Source of the DNA: Acidobacteriota bacterium | Lineage (GTDB): Bacteria > Acidobacteriota > Terriglobia > Bryobacterales > Bryobacteraceae | DNA length: 6,301 nucleotides | Reading direction: 5' to 3' | Assembly: GCA_026394095.1 (NCBI GenBank) | Contig: JAPKYY010000686.1 | Coordinates: 1-6,301 of the forward strand | Part shown: piece after piece, positions 1 through 5,363 of the stretch | How the letters are laid out: each line of letters begins with the position of its first letter | How positions within the stretch are numbered: position 1 is the first letter of the stretch | Notes under the pieces: generated by a model | The model's input: the letters and a program-made list of their open reading frames with translations, nothing else | The model's database searches: none | What the model was told of the DNA's origin: nothing | Position numbers and translations under genes: made by a program

Positions 1-359
1 GTCTTGCGGCTCTCGCCAAGGATCAGTAGTGGCACGGCGGCGTTTTGCTGGATTGTAAGTGTAGGGATGAGCTGGAATTGCTGGAAGACGAAGCCGATGT
101 TTCGGGCTCTTAGTTGTGCGCGCTGCGAAGCAGATAAAGTGTGCCAATCCTGATCGAAGATGCGGCAATGGCCGGAGCTTTGCTCGAGGATGCCGGCCAC
201 GATCGAAATCAGCGTTGTCTTGCCGCAGCCGGAGGGGCCCACAAGCATCAGGAATTCGCCTTCTTCGATGTCGAGGTTGATTCCCCGCAGAGCATGGACG
301 GGCTGAGACGCTGTCGGATAAGTCTTTTGCAGTTGTTTGCAGGAGATGGCGATGGGCAT
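1..359 (-). CDS. ABC transporter ATP-binding protein, partial (C-terminus beyond left edge)
   Basis: This is the nucleotide-binding subunit of an ABC transporter, expected to hydrolyse ATP on the cytoplasmic face and drive the adjacent FtsX/MacB-type permease. The first 119 residues are present. The Walker A motif GPSGCGKT lies at about residues 41-48 and the Q-loop FVFQQFQLIP at about 90-99. Both fit the MacB/LolD/DevA class of ATPases; the signature motif, Walker B and H-loop lie outside the window. The ATG at 359 is chosen because the protein then begins at the usual point before the first beta strand, and a Shine-Dalgarno-like AAAGG (minus strand, 373-369) sits 9 nt upstream, overlapping the end of the permease gene. 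Only 5 nt separate it from the permease stop, so the two are co-transcribed and presumably form one complex. The substrate cannot be told from this sequence. Confidence 0.95.
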   Translation of the reverse strand, partial: MPIAISCKQLQKTYPTASQPVHALRGINLDIEEGEFLMLVGPSGCGKTTLISIVAGILEQSSGHCRIFDQDWHTLSASQRAQLRARNIGFVFQQFQLIPTLTIQQNAAVPLLILGESRK

Positions 360-364
360 GTGGG

Positions 365-1429
365 TTAGCCTTTGAAGACGATGGCTGGATCGAGCTTGAG
401 CACGCGCCGTGCGCCGAGCCAGGCGGATACCAGGGTGATGAGCAGGACCGCCGCTACAGTGATCTCCAGTTGCAGGTTTGAAAAACGCATGTTCATCTCG
501 CTATCGCGGGTGTACCAGGAAAGGGCAGCGGCGATGCCTATGCCGATGCCGAGACCGACGGTGCCGACGAGGGCGGCCTGGGTGCCGATCATCCCGAGGA
601 TGCGTGCGTTGGATGCTCCCATTGCCTTGATTGCCCCGAACTGGCGGAGGTTTTCAAGGGTGAAGTTATAGAAGGTTTGCCCGGCGATCATCGTGCCTAC
701 GCTGAAGCTGATGAGGATGCCGAAGACAAAGGTGGTGACGATGCCGGTTTCGCGGATGAAGTATTGCTGGGTGAGATCGCGGAATTGCGGGTTTGTATAC
801 GCGCCGAGGCCGGTGATGCGCTGGATCTTCTGCGCCAGTGCGGCTTGATCGATGCCGTCTTTGGCTTTGGCAAGAATGAAGGTGAGTTTCTTGCGCTCTT
901 GCGGTGCATAAAGAGAGGCACGTGAGTAAGTGGTGTAAATGACCGGGTTGGACTGGAAGGTTTGCGCAGCCTTGCAGATTCCGACGACGATGGCGCGATG
1001 GTCGTTGAGCTCTACTGTGTCGCCGATTTTGAGCGGGATGAGCTTGCCGTCTGGGCCTTTGTGGGCGAGTTTGGTGAGGGCCCCGGCCTGATCGACGATG
1101 ATGCCGTCTGCTTTGCGCAGGTCTTTGAGTGAACCGGCGATCATCTCGGAAGGGCCGCCGATGAGGGTTGAGTCGTCGAGGCCGTTTACGATTGCAGACT
1201 GGAAGTTGCCGTCGTCGAGGCGGACGCGCAAGTTGCCCTTATAGAGTGGAACTGCCCAGGCCACGCCGTCGATCGAGCGGACGCGGGCCAGTTGGGAATC
1301 GGCCATTGGTTTGGCGTCGTCGGCAAATTGCACACGCGGATCGACGACCAAGATTTCGACATCACCGAGATTGCTGATCGTAGCGGTGATGCGGTCGAGA
1401 ATGCCGTTTAACATGGCAAGGCGATTCAT
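365..1429 (-). CDS. FtsX/MacB-like (DevC-type) ABC transporter permease, apparently lacking TM1
   Basis: This is the membrane subunit of an ABC exporter of the FtsX-like superfamily, 354 residues from the ATG at 1429. An extracytoplasmic domain (about residues 15-225) is followed by three hydrophobic segments at about 230-252, 278-305 and 321-341. The coupling-helix motif NLRQFGAIKAMGAS is at about 260-273, and the family-typical end LDPAIVFKG closes the protein. As I recall the family, these permeases are about 385 residues and open with a transmembrane helix before the conserved LGDVEILVVDPRVQF stretch. Here the protein starts only about 20 residues before that stretch, so TM1 seems lost. 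The start is nevertheless well supported: AGAGGA (minus strand, 1442-1437) lies 7 nt upstream. An in-frame TTG at 1447 would add six residues and no helix. It lies 77 nt after the marR-like gene and 5 nt before its ATPase, suggesting a MarR-controlled efflux operon. Whether the shortened permease works is uncertain. Confidence 0.9.
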   Translation of the reverse strand: MNRLAMLNGILDRITATISNLGDVEILVVDPRVQFADDAKPMADSQLARVRSIDGVAWAVPLYKGNLRVRLDDGNFQSAIVNGLDDSTLIGGPSEMIAGSLKDLRKADGIIVDQAGALTKLAHKGPDGKLIPLKIGDTVELNDHRAIVVGICKAAQTFQSNPVIYTTYSRASLYAPQERKKLTFILAKAKDGIDQAALAQKIQRITGLGAYTNPQFRDLTQQYFIRETGIVTTFVFGILISFSVGTMIAGQTFYNFTLENLRQFGAIKAMGASNARILGMIGTQAALVGTVGLGIGIGIAAALSWYTRDSEMNMRFSNLQLEITVAAVLLITLVSAWLGARRVLKLDPAIVFKG

Positions 1430-1506
1430 GAAGGGATCCTCTTTCAAGAGGATAGACGCTTCAATGGTGAAATAGTTCGAAAGTGAAAGTAAAGTTTTGT
1501 ATAGCG

Positions 1507-2007
1507 CTAGCGGGAGTTGATCTTGGTGAGGATCTCAATGAGGAGGTTCTGCTCGCCGGCGGCGAGGGGGAGGAGCATGTCGGCGGCGACCTTAAGACGC
1601 ATGGCGTTGAGCGCATCTGCAAAGGTGGTGCCTTTTTTTGTGAGGGAAACTTCTACCCTGCGGCGGTCTTCGAGGGAGTGTTTGCGGGAGGCGACTTTTG
1701 TTTTGACGAGCTTGTCGATTCTATGGGTGGTGGTGCTGAGAGGGATGCCCAGGGCTTGCGCAAGAGCGGTCATAGGGGTGGGCCCATGGTGATGGAGATA
1801 GGTGATGAGATGGCCATCGGCAGGGTTGAGGTCTAGTTTCGCTGCGAGTTCGGGTAGCTGGGGGAGGACGAGGCGCTGCATGAGCAGGTCCATTTGAAGA
1901 GCGAGGGCAGCGGGGTTTTGGGTTTGGGAAGGCAGAATGCTTTCAGTCTGAAAAGATCTGGCCCAATCTGTCAAGCTTTCGCGCGATATAGGGCATGAGA
2001 ACGGCAT
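1507..2007 (-). CDS. MarR-family transcriptional regulator
   Basis: This is a dimeric winged-helix DNA-binding regulator of the MarR family, which typically represses neighbouring efflux genes and is released by small phenolic or drug-like ligands. With the ATG at 2007 it is 166 residues. A helical N-terminal part (QMDLLMQRLVLPQLPELAAK) leads into the helix-turn-helix at about 76-104 (TPMTALAQALGIPLSTTTHR). The wing carries the diagnostic DRR at about 114-116 followed by VEVSLTKKG, and a C-terminal dimerisation helix follows. The family is clear but the start is not. Candidates are ATG 2058, ATG 2007, TTG 1974 (155 residues) and ATG 1893 (128 residues), and none has a good Shine-Dalgarno. The 2007 start overlaps the divergent LysM gene by 13 bp. 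The homology-like region begins near NPAALALQMDLL, which argues against 1893. Its likely target is the downstream permease-ATPase pair. Confidence 0.85.
   Translation of the reverse strand: MPFSCPISRESLTDWARSFQTESILPSQTQNPAALALQMDLLMQRLVLPQLPELAAKLDLNPADGHLITYLHHHGPTPMTALAQALGIPLSTTTHRIDKLVKTKVASRKHSLEDRRRVEVSLTKKGTTFADALNAMRLKVAADMLLPLAAGEQNLLIEILTKINSR
1941..1953. promoter_or_regulatory. Perfect 6+1+6 palindrome, possible MarR operator, next to a TTGACA
   Basis: TTTCAG-T-CTGAAA is a perfect inverted repeat near the 5' end of the marR-like gene. On the minus strand a consensus -35 hexamer TTGACA (1974-1969) lies upstream. An 18-bp spacer then gives CAGACT (1950-1945), a weak -10 matching TATAAT at three positions and lying inside the palindrome. 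MarR proteins usually bind such short palindromes over their own promoter. If this is real, the regulator must start downstream, for example at ATG 1893. If the gene starts at 1974 or 2007, the palindrome is inside the coding sequence and may be chance. Confidence 0.3.
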
Positions 2008-3140
2008 CGGACTTAGCCGATTGGTGGGATCAGCAGCACAAGATCTCGCAAGCGGCACTGGATGAATTTGTAGATGAGAATCCCGGCTTGTTTGGAGTGG
2101 TTGTGGCTACTGCGGCTGCAACCGCAATGGAGCTGGGCAAGGGCACCGTGGATGTCCTGCGCCTGGGCGAGGGGTTAGCCTCTGGAACTGCGTCCGGCGT
2201 GGGTACAGATGCGCTCAGGGCATTGTCGATCGTTGGGACGGTGGGCAAAGGCGCAAAGATCATCAAGGAAGTGGTTGGCCGCAGCAGGATGATGCAGTTG
2301 ATCATCGATCCCGGGGGAAGGGCTGCGAGCCTCGGCGGCGGCGGACGATGCGTCTATGTGTCTGCGACCCAGGCACTGCGGCAGACAGGGCAGAAAGCTT
2401 ACGCCTCGGTAGAGGCCCTCGGTGGAGAGCTTGGGCTGGGACTGGAAGAGATGGGAAGTTCTAACGGTGGAGCATTGCGGGCGATGATGATGAAATTGAA
2501 GGCAGCCGTTGGGCCTTCCATTAAGGTCACCGATTGGAAGCAGATCGAGAAAGCGGTTCCCCGGGATGGTAGTGTCTTCTCGTTCGGGCTCAGCTTCAAG
2601 CCTTCTGGCGGGCACCGGTTGTATGCCTTTCGGGATGCTTTTGGCAAGGTACGGATCATGGATCGAGGTGGCAAGGGAAACCTGCCAGTTGTGCTCGACA
2701 GCCTGGAAGAAGTGTTGAAGCGATACGGCAAGACCGGGGTTGCGCAATTCAATGAAAGCTTTGTGATCAAAGATCTCTTTTTGAAATTTGTCGGACCAAA
2801 GGGGTTGGCGACCCTTGTGATGGAAGTGCTTGCTACCACTGTTGGCGACTCAGAGGCGACCGCACAGATGTTTGAAGAATTCAAGGAGGAAAAGAAGAGC
2901 GGGGTAGGGCCCAAGCGGGCAACGATGCGCCTCGATCCCATCCTGATTCAGGCAGGGGAGCCATTGCCTGGAGGTACCTATACAGTAAAGCGAGGCGATT
3001 CGCTTTCAAAAATCGCACAGCGTGCTTATGGGGACATGATGAAGTATCCGCAGATCTACGCGGCGAATCGAAAAACGATCGGGCCAAATGTGAACCTGAT
3101 TGAACCCTGGCAGGTGCTTTTTATCCCAGTGCTGGGTTAA
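1995..3140 (+). CDS. LysM-domain protein with candidate papain-like cysteine peptidase core (toxin-like)
   Basis: No named family is recognised for the whole 381-residue protein. The N-terminus (1-30) is polar and helical with a WW pair at 10-11. It is followed by hydrophobic, Gly/Ala-rich stretches at about 32-46 and 61-86, with no signal peptide. The central region (about 110-265) contains the protein's only cysteine, C119, in GGGGRCVYVSATQALRQTG. It is followed by SGGHRLYAFRDAFGKVRIMD with H207 and D223. This Cys...His...Asp order and local context resemble papain-fold and C39-type peptidases and papain-fold polymorphic toxins; that is an inference. Residues 294-318 are a charged linker. 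A C-terminal LysM domain fills about 328-378 (YTVKRGDSLSKIAQRAYGD...NLIEPWQVLFIP), of the kind found in peptidoglycan-binding and phage-tail-like baseplate proteins. The ATG at 1995 is the only usable start, because an in-frame TAG lies 3 nt upstream. No Shine-Dalgarno is visible and the start overlaps the divergent marR 5' end. The gene is single, with no co-directional partner. Confidence 0.85.
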   Translation: MRTASDLADWWDQQHKISQAALDEFVDENPGLFGVVVATAAATAMELGKGTVDVLRLGEGLASGTASGVGTDALRALSIVGTVGKGAKIIKEVVGRSRMMQLIIDPGGRAASLGGGGRCVYVSATQALRQTGQKAYASVEALGGELGLGLEEMGSSNGGALRAMMMKLKAAVGPSIKVTDWKQIEKAVPRDGSVFSFGLSFKPSGGHRLYAFRDAFGKVRIMDRGGKGNLPVVLDSLEEVLKRYGKTGVAQFNESFVIKDLFLKFVGPKGLATLVMEVLATTVGDSEATAQMFEEFKEEKKSGVGPKRATMRLDPILIQAGEPLPGGTYTVKRGDSLSKIAQRAYGDMMKYPQIYAANRKTIGPNVNLIEPWQVLFIPVLG

Positions 3141-3777
3141 TCAGCTCAGGCTATAGCCGGGGTCGATGCCCTGAAGGGCTAGCAGAACCTGCTGGATGTT
3201 GTAGGGATGAGTGTCGGCACCGGTGAGGGCGTGGCCGATGACATCGAAGGCGTGGGCGATCCCCTGATTGTCGTCGATGTCCATATCTACAAGAAGCTGG
3301 TTGTCACTATTGGTGGCAAAGGTGAGCTGCAGGTTGGCCTGACGGTCTCGCGTTTTGAAGCTGCCGGCATTTTCGATTCTGCGCCAGGGCTTGGCGAAAG
3401 AGTGGCTGATGCCGCTGGCTTCGTGGAAGAGGTCGGTTGAGTCGCGGATGATGTCGAGGAAGTCGTCGCTGACTTTGGCAAAGAGACGGGCCGGGCGGAC
3501 TTCAATGATGCTCTGGATATGGTCGATGATGCCGAGTGAGGCGGCCTTTGCGTGGAGATTGAGGAGGCTCAATGTCCATGACGATTTCGGCCGAGCCATA
3601 AGGGAAGGCTGGGACATCGGTGAGGAGGATCGGGCTGCCAGCGAGTTTGACGCGGAAGGCGGAATCGAGGCTGCGGAGGCGGTGGTTGTAGAGGAGGAAG
3701 TTTGCTTTTGCGCCGGTGATGCGAGCGCCTGAGGCGTTGGTTGCGTCGATCAGGATTGAGCCGTGGTTGATATCCAT
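3141..3777 (-). pseudogene. Conserved hypothetical gene split by a frameshift near 3567
   Basis: Two overlapping minus-strand frames together make one protein of about 211 residues. The first frame runs from ATG 3777 and reads MDINHGSILIDATN..., continuing sensibly to AEIVMDIE (about residue 70, base 3568). The second frame continues as LLNLHAKAASLGIIDHIQ... from about 3566 to the TGA at 3143-3141. Skipping one base in the CCTCCTC run (3567-3561) joins them without loss. Left alone, the first frame degenerates into proline- and arginine-rich sequence and stops at 3502. The C-terminal half has recognisable landmarks (GSFKTRD, LQLTF, VDMDIDD, HALTGADTHPYNIQQ, GIDPGY). I associate these with an uncharacterised family of conserved hypothetical proteins, with no known function. 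The N-terminal half looks beta-rich. A weak TGGAA lies about 6 nt upstream of ATG 3777. It could be a true pseudogene or a single-base sequencing error. Its stop codon abuts that of the convergent LysM gene, and it is divergent from the toxin-antitoxin operon. Confidence 0.7.
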
Positions 3778-3810
3778 GCGGTTCCAGTTTAGCGGATTCC
3801 AAATTCTCGG

Positions 3811-3839
3811 TTGTACAAGTCTCTTGAGCTTTTGTACAT
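3811..3839. promoter_or_regulatory. Paired TGTACA palindromes: likely toxin-antitoxin autorepression operator
   Basis: TTGTACAA (3811-3818) is a perfect 8-bp palindrome, and a second TGTACA core lies at 3833-3838. Their centres are 21 bp apart, two helical turns, so both face the same side of the DNA. TGTACA is the published core of the paired palindromes bound by Escherichia coli YefM, and a related GTGTACAC occurs in the Phd operator. The antitoxin just downstream is of the Phd/YefM type. The first copy lies upstream of the -35 and the second lies between the -35 and -10, an arrangement well suited to repression. Confidence 0.7.
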
Positions 3840-3852
3840 GCGGCGGTAAAAT
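3824..3852 (+). promoter_or_regulatory. Sigma-70-type promoter of the toxin-antitoxin operon
   Basis: The -35 is TTGAGC (3824-3829), followed by a 17-bp spacer and the -10 TAAAAT (3847-3852). Each hexamer is within one or two bases of consensus at ideal spacing. The expected transcription start, about 7 nt past the -10, falls on or beside the A of the antitoxin ATG at 3859. No Shine-Dalgarno lies before that ATG. The message is therefore probably leaderless. Confidence 0.65.
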
Positions 3853-3858
3853 TTAGTC

Positions 3859-4125
3859 ATGACGCTGACGATTTCAAAAGTGCGGCAGAATCTATTCTCA
3901 TTGGCTGAGGCGGCAGCGCGGGGAGAAAACGTAGAGTTTGCTTATCAGGGTACGACCTTCAGGCTGGTTGCAGAAAAGAAAGTTTCAAAGCTCTCGCGGC
4001 TGAAGCCGTTGGATATACTCCCGCCTGGCGTGACCTTCGACGACCTCGAAAAAGCACTAAAAGAGAATAAGAAGGAGGCTCTGGCGGCTTGGGAAAGAAA
4101 TCAGGAGAAGTTAGAGACGCGGTAG
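3859..4125 (+). CDS. Type II antitoxin, Phd/YefM-like
   Basis: This is an 88-residue DNA-binding antitoxin that should neutralise the PIN-domain toxin encoded next and repress the shared promoter. The N-terminal half (about 1-45) has the Phd/YefM pattern: an opening TLTISKVRQNLFSLAEAAARGE helix region, then a short strand pair (VEFAYQGTTFRLVAEKK). The C-terminal part (about 58-88) is strongly charged and helical (DDLEKALKENKKEALAAWE), as expected for the flexible segment that wraps the toxin. The ATG at 3859 begins directly at the first strand and sits where transcription should begin, with no leader or Shine-Dalgarno. The end of the gene contains the toxin's ribosome binding site and overlaps the toxin by 37 nt. 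The paired TGTACA operator upstream supports the Phd/YefM assignment over other antitoxin folds. Confidence 0.88.
   Translation: MTLTISKVRQNLFSLAEAAARGENVEFAYQGTTFRLVAEKKVSKLSRLKPLDILPPGVTFDDLEKALKENKKEALAAWERNQEKLETR
4072..4078 (+). promoter_or_regulatory. Strong Shine-Dalgarno deciding the toxin's TTG start
   Basis: AAGGAGG inside the antitoxin gene lies 10 nt before the TTG at 4089. No ATG or GTG is available in the toxin frame before the catalytic aspartate, so this site decides the start. Translation of the toxin is thus coupled to, or at least embedded in, the antitoxin reading frame. Confidence 0.75.
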
Positions 4126-4502
4126 CCGCCTACCTCGATACCCATGTAGCAATCTGGCTGGCGCTTGCAGAGACAAGGCCAATCAGCCGGACCGCCTTGA
4201 GTGCTATCGATCGCTATGAGCTGCGGATCTCTCCGATGGTTCGCCTTGAGCTGCAGTACCTTCGAGAAACCGCAAAACTCGCTTTTGAGCCAGACCGCGT
4301 TCTGAGCCATTTGCATGAACGGCTGGATGTCAGGATTTGCGAAATCTCCTTTGACCGAATCAGCATTGCTGCTTGTCGCGAGTCATGGACTCGGGATGCA
4401 TTTGACCGATTGATTGTGGCGAACGCAAGATGCGCAGGTGACTCTTACCTTATCAGCGCAGACACCAGAATTTGCGAAAACTATTCGTTTGCGATCTGGT
4501 AG
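4089..4502 (+). CDS. VapC-like PIN-domain toxin (ribonuclease)
   Basis: This 137-residue PIN-domain protein is predicted to be a Mg2+-dependent endoribonuclease toxin that cuts RNA when the antitoxin is degraded. All four acidic active-site positions are visible. D17 lies in AYLDTHVAIWLALAE and E54 in ISPMVRLELQYL. D103 lies in TRDAFDRLIVANA (with D106 next to it) and D125 in LISADTRI. Length and motif order match the VapC-like subgroup that begins YLDTH and carries DPFDRLI-type motifs. The TTG at 4089 is preferred because of the AAGGAGG 10 nt upstream. That start gives about 14 residues before the first strand and a 37-nt overlap with the antitoxin. The gene looks intact. Its stop is 5 nt from the stop of the convergent nitroreductase-family gene. 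Pairing a PIN toxin with a Phd/YefM-type antitoxin is known and not anomalous. Confidence 0.92.
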   Translation: MGKKSGEVRDAVAAYLDTHVAIWLALAETRPISRTALSAIDRYELRISPMVRLELQYLRETAKLAFEPDRVLSHLHERLDVRICEISFDRISIAACRESWTRDAFDRLIVANARCAGDSYLISADTRICENYSFAIW

Positions 4503-4507
4503 CAAGG

Positions 4508-5164
4508 CTAGCGGCGCACCATCACTTCGTCGAGGGACTTTTTGGCCAGCACAGGAACCTGGGCATGCTGGGCGGGGTAGCCGACCGGAATCAATAAGAA
4601 GGGGCGCTCGTTGGCTGGGCGGTCGAGGATTTGCCCGAGGAATCCCATCGGACTTGGAGTGTGAGTTAAAGTTGCGAGGCCCGCGAGGTGGAGGGCGGCG
4701 ATCAGAAAGCCGGTGGCGATGCCTACACTTTCCTGAACGTAGTAGTGCTTGATCTTGCGGTCGCCATCGAGGCCATAATCGATTCGGAAAACGACAATAA
4801 TATATGGACAGATCTCGAGGAAGGGTTTTTGCCAGTCTGTGCCGAAGGGTGTGAGGGCGTCGAGCCACTCCTGCGGAAAACGGTTTTCGTAGTTTTCGCG
4901 CTCTTCGGCTTCTGCTGCGATCCGGATCTGACGCTTGAGGTCGGGGTCTGAAACTACAACAAAACGCCACGGTTGCTGGTTTGCACCGGACGGAGCGCTG
5001 GCGGCGGTTGCGATGGCTTGCTCGATCCATTCGACGGGAAAGGGTTGCGGGCTGAAGTGGCGCACCGTTCGCCGGGTGGACATTTGAAGGCGGAAATTTG
5101 CTACCTGCTCGAGTTGCTGGGCGGGGGAGATGGCTGGAAGCGAGAATGGCGCGAAATCGGGCAT
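4508..5164 (-). CDS. Nitroreductase-superfamily flavoprotein, iodotyrosine-deiodinase-like
   Basis: This is an FMN-dependent reductase of 218 residues from the ATG at 5164. The FMN-binding landmarks are STRRTVRHFS (29-38), APSGANQQPWRFVVV (57-71) and PVGYP (193-197). The substrate-lid region matches iodotyrosine deiodinase rather than generic nitroreductases. E88, Y92 and K113 have the spacing (Glu-x3-Tyr-x20-Lys) of the human enzyme's E157, Y161 and K182, which hold the amino-acid zwitterion. The surrounding NY...W...TDWQKP and HYYVQESVGIATGFLIAALHLAGL also resemble that family. A reductive dehalogenase acting on halogenated tyrosine or a related phenol is the best guess; the natural bacterial substrate is unclear. 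ATG 5164 gives the usual short tail before the domain. A GTG at 5197 and an ATG at 5185 are in-frame alternatives, none with a good Shine-Dalgarno. It is convergent with the toxin gene and divergent from nrdJ. Confidence 0.88.
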   Translation of the reverse strand: MPDFAPFSLPAISPAQQLEQVANFRLQMSTRRTVRHFSPQPFPVEWIEQAIATAASAPSGANQQPWRFVVVSDPDLKRQIRIAAEAEERENYENRFPQEWLDALTPFGTDWQKPFLEICPYIIVVFRIDYGLDGDRKIKHYYVQESVGIATGFLIAALHLAGLATLTHTPSPMGFLGQILDRPANERPFLLIPVGYPAQHAQVPVLAKKSLDEVMVRR

Positions 5165-5279
5165 GCCTGATATTTTTCCATACATATGGTTTCGCACATG
5201 AAAAAGAAGTGAGTGGTAGGGTTGAGCGCCCTAAGAGGGATAAGCCCAATCTTTCTCAATGCTTAGCTTGTTGAAAAGG

Positions 5280-5310
5280 TGTGCAAAAAGACGGCTGGTT
5301 TGTGCAAAAA
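5280..5310 (+). repeat. 10-bp direct repeat TGTGCAAAAA, two copies 21 bp apart
   Basis: TGTGCAAAAA occurs at 5280-5289 and 5301-5310, an exact repeat with a two-helical-turn period upstream of the NrdR-like boxes. It could be a binding site pair for a regulator of nrdJ or of the divergent gene. A-tracts make chance repeats more likely, so the confidence in function is low. Confidence 0.35.
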
Positions 5311-5333
5311 ATATCCCTACCCTGCAAGTTGTT

Positions 5334-5349
5334 GCACTGTATATAGATA
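5334..5349. promoter_or_regulatory. NrdR-box-like site 1 (degenerate)
   Basis: GCACTGTATATAGATA matches the 16-bp NrdR box (ACACTATATATAGTGT type) at about 11 positions, including an intact CACT half and TATATAG core. Its centre is 30 bp from the second, near-perfect site. This is close to the roughly three helical turns usual between paired NrdR boxes. Confidence 0.6.
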
Positions 5350-5363
5350 TTTTTCTTGCTGTA

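Noticed and set aside
141..368. Plus-strand 75-residue open frame at the left edge
   Set aside because: It is antisense to the Walker A-containing ATPase, which is clearly the real gene.
2175..2941. Long minus-strand open frames opposite the LysM gene
   Set aside because: These are shadow frames with low-complexity, Pro/Ser/Arg-rich translations. The plus frame has coherent domains including a clear LysM.
3555..3575. Programmed ribosomal frameshift in the split hypothetical gene
   Set aside because: There is no slippery heptamer of the X XXY YYZ kind, no stop codon or stem-loop at the junction, and the first frame runs on for about 65 nt of junk. A mutation or sequencing error is simpler.
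5217..5233. TAGGG...CCCTA inverted repeat as a terminator
   Set aside because: The stem is only 5 bp, there is no T-tract on either side, and it lies between divergent genes where no transcript should end.
4383..5249. 288-residue minus-strand open frame over the flavoprotein gene
   Set aside because: Its translation is Arg/Pro/Ser-rich with no domain logic, and it runs in another frame of the well-supported flavoprotein.
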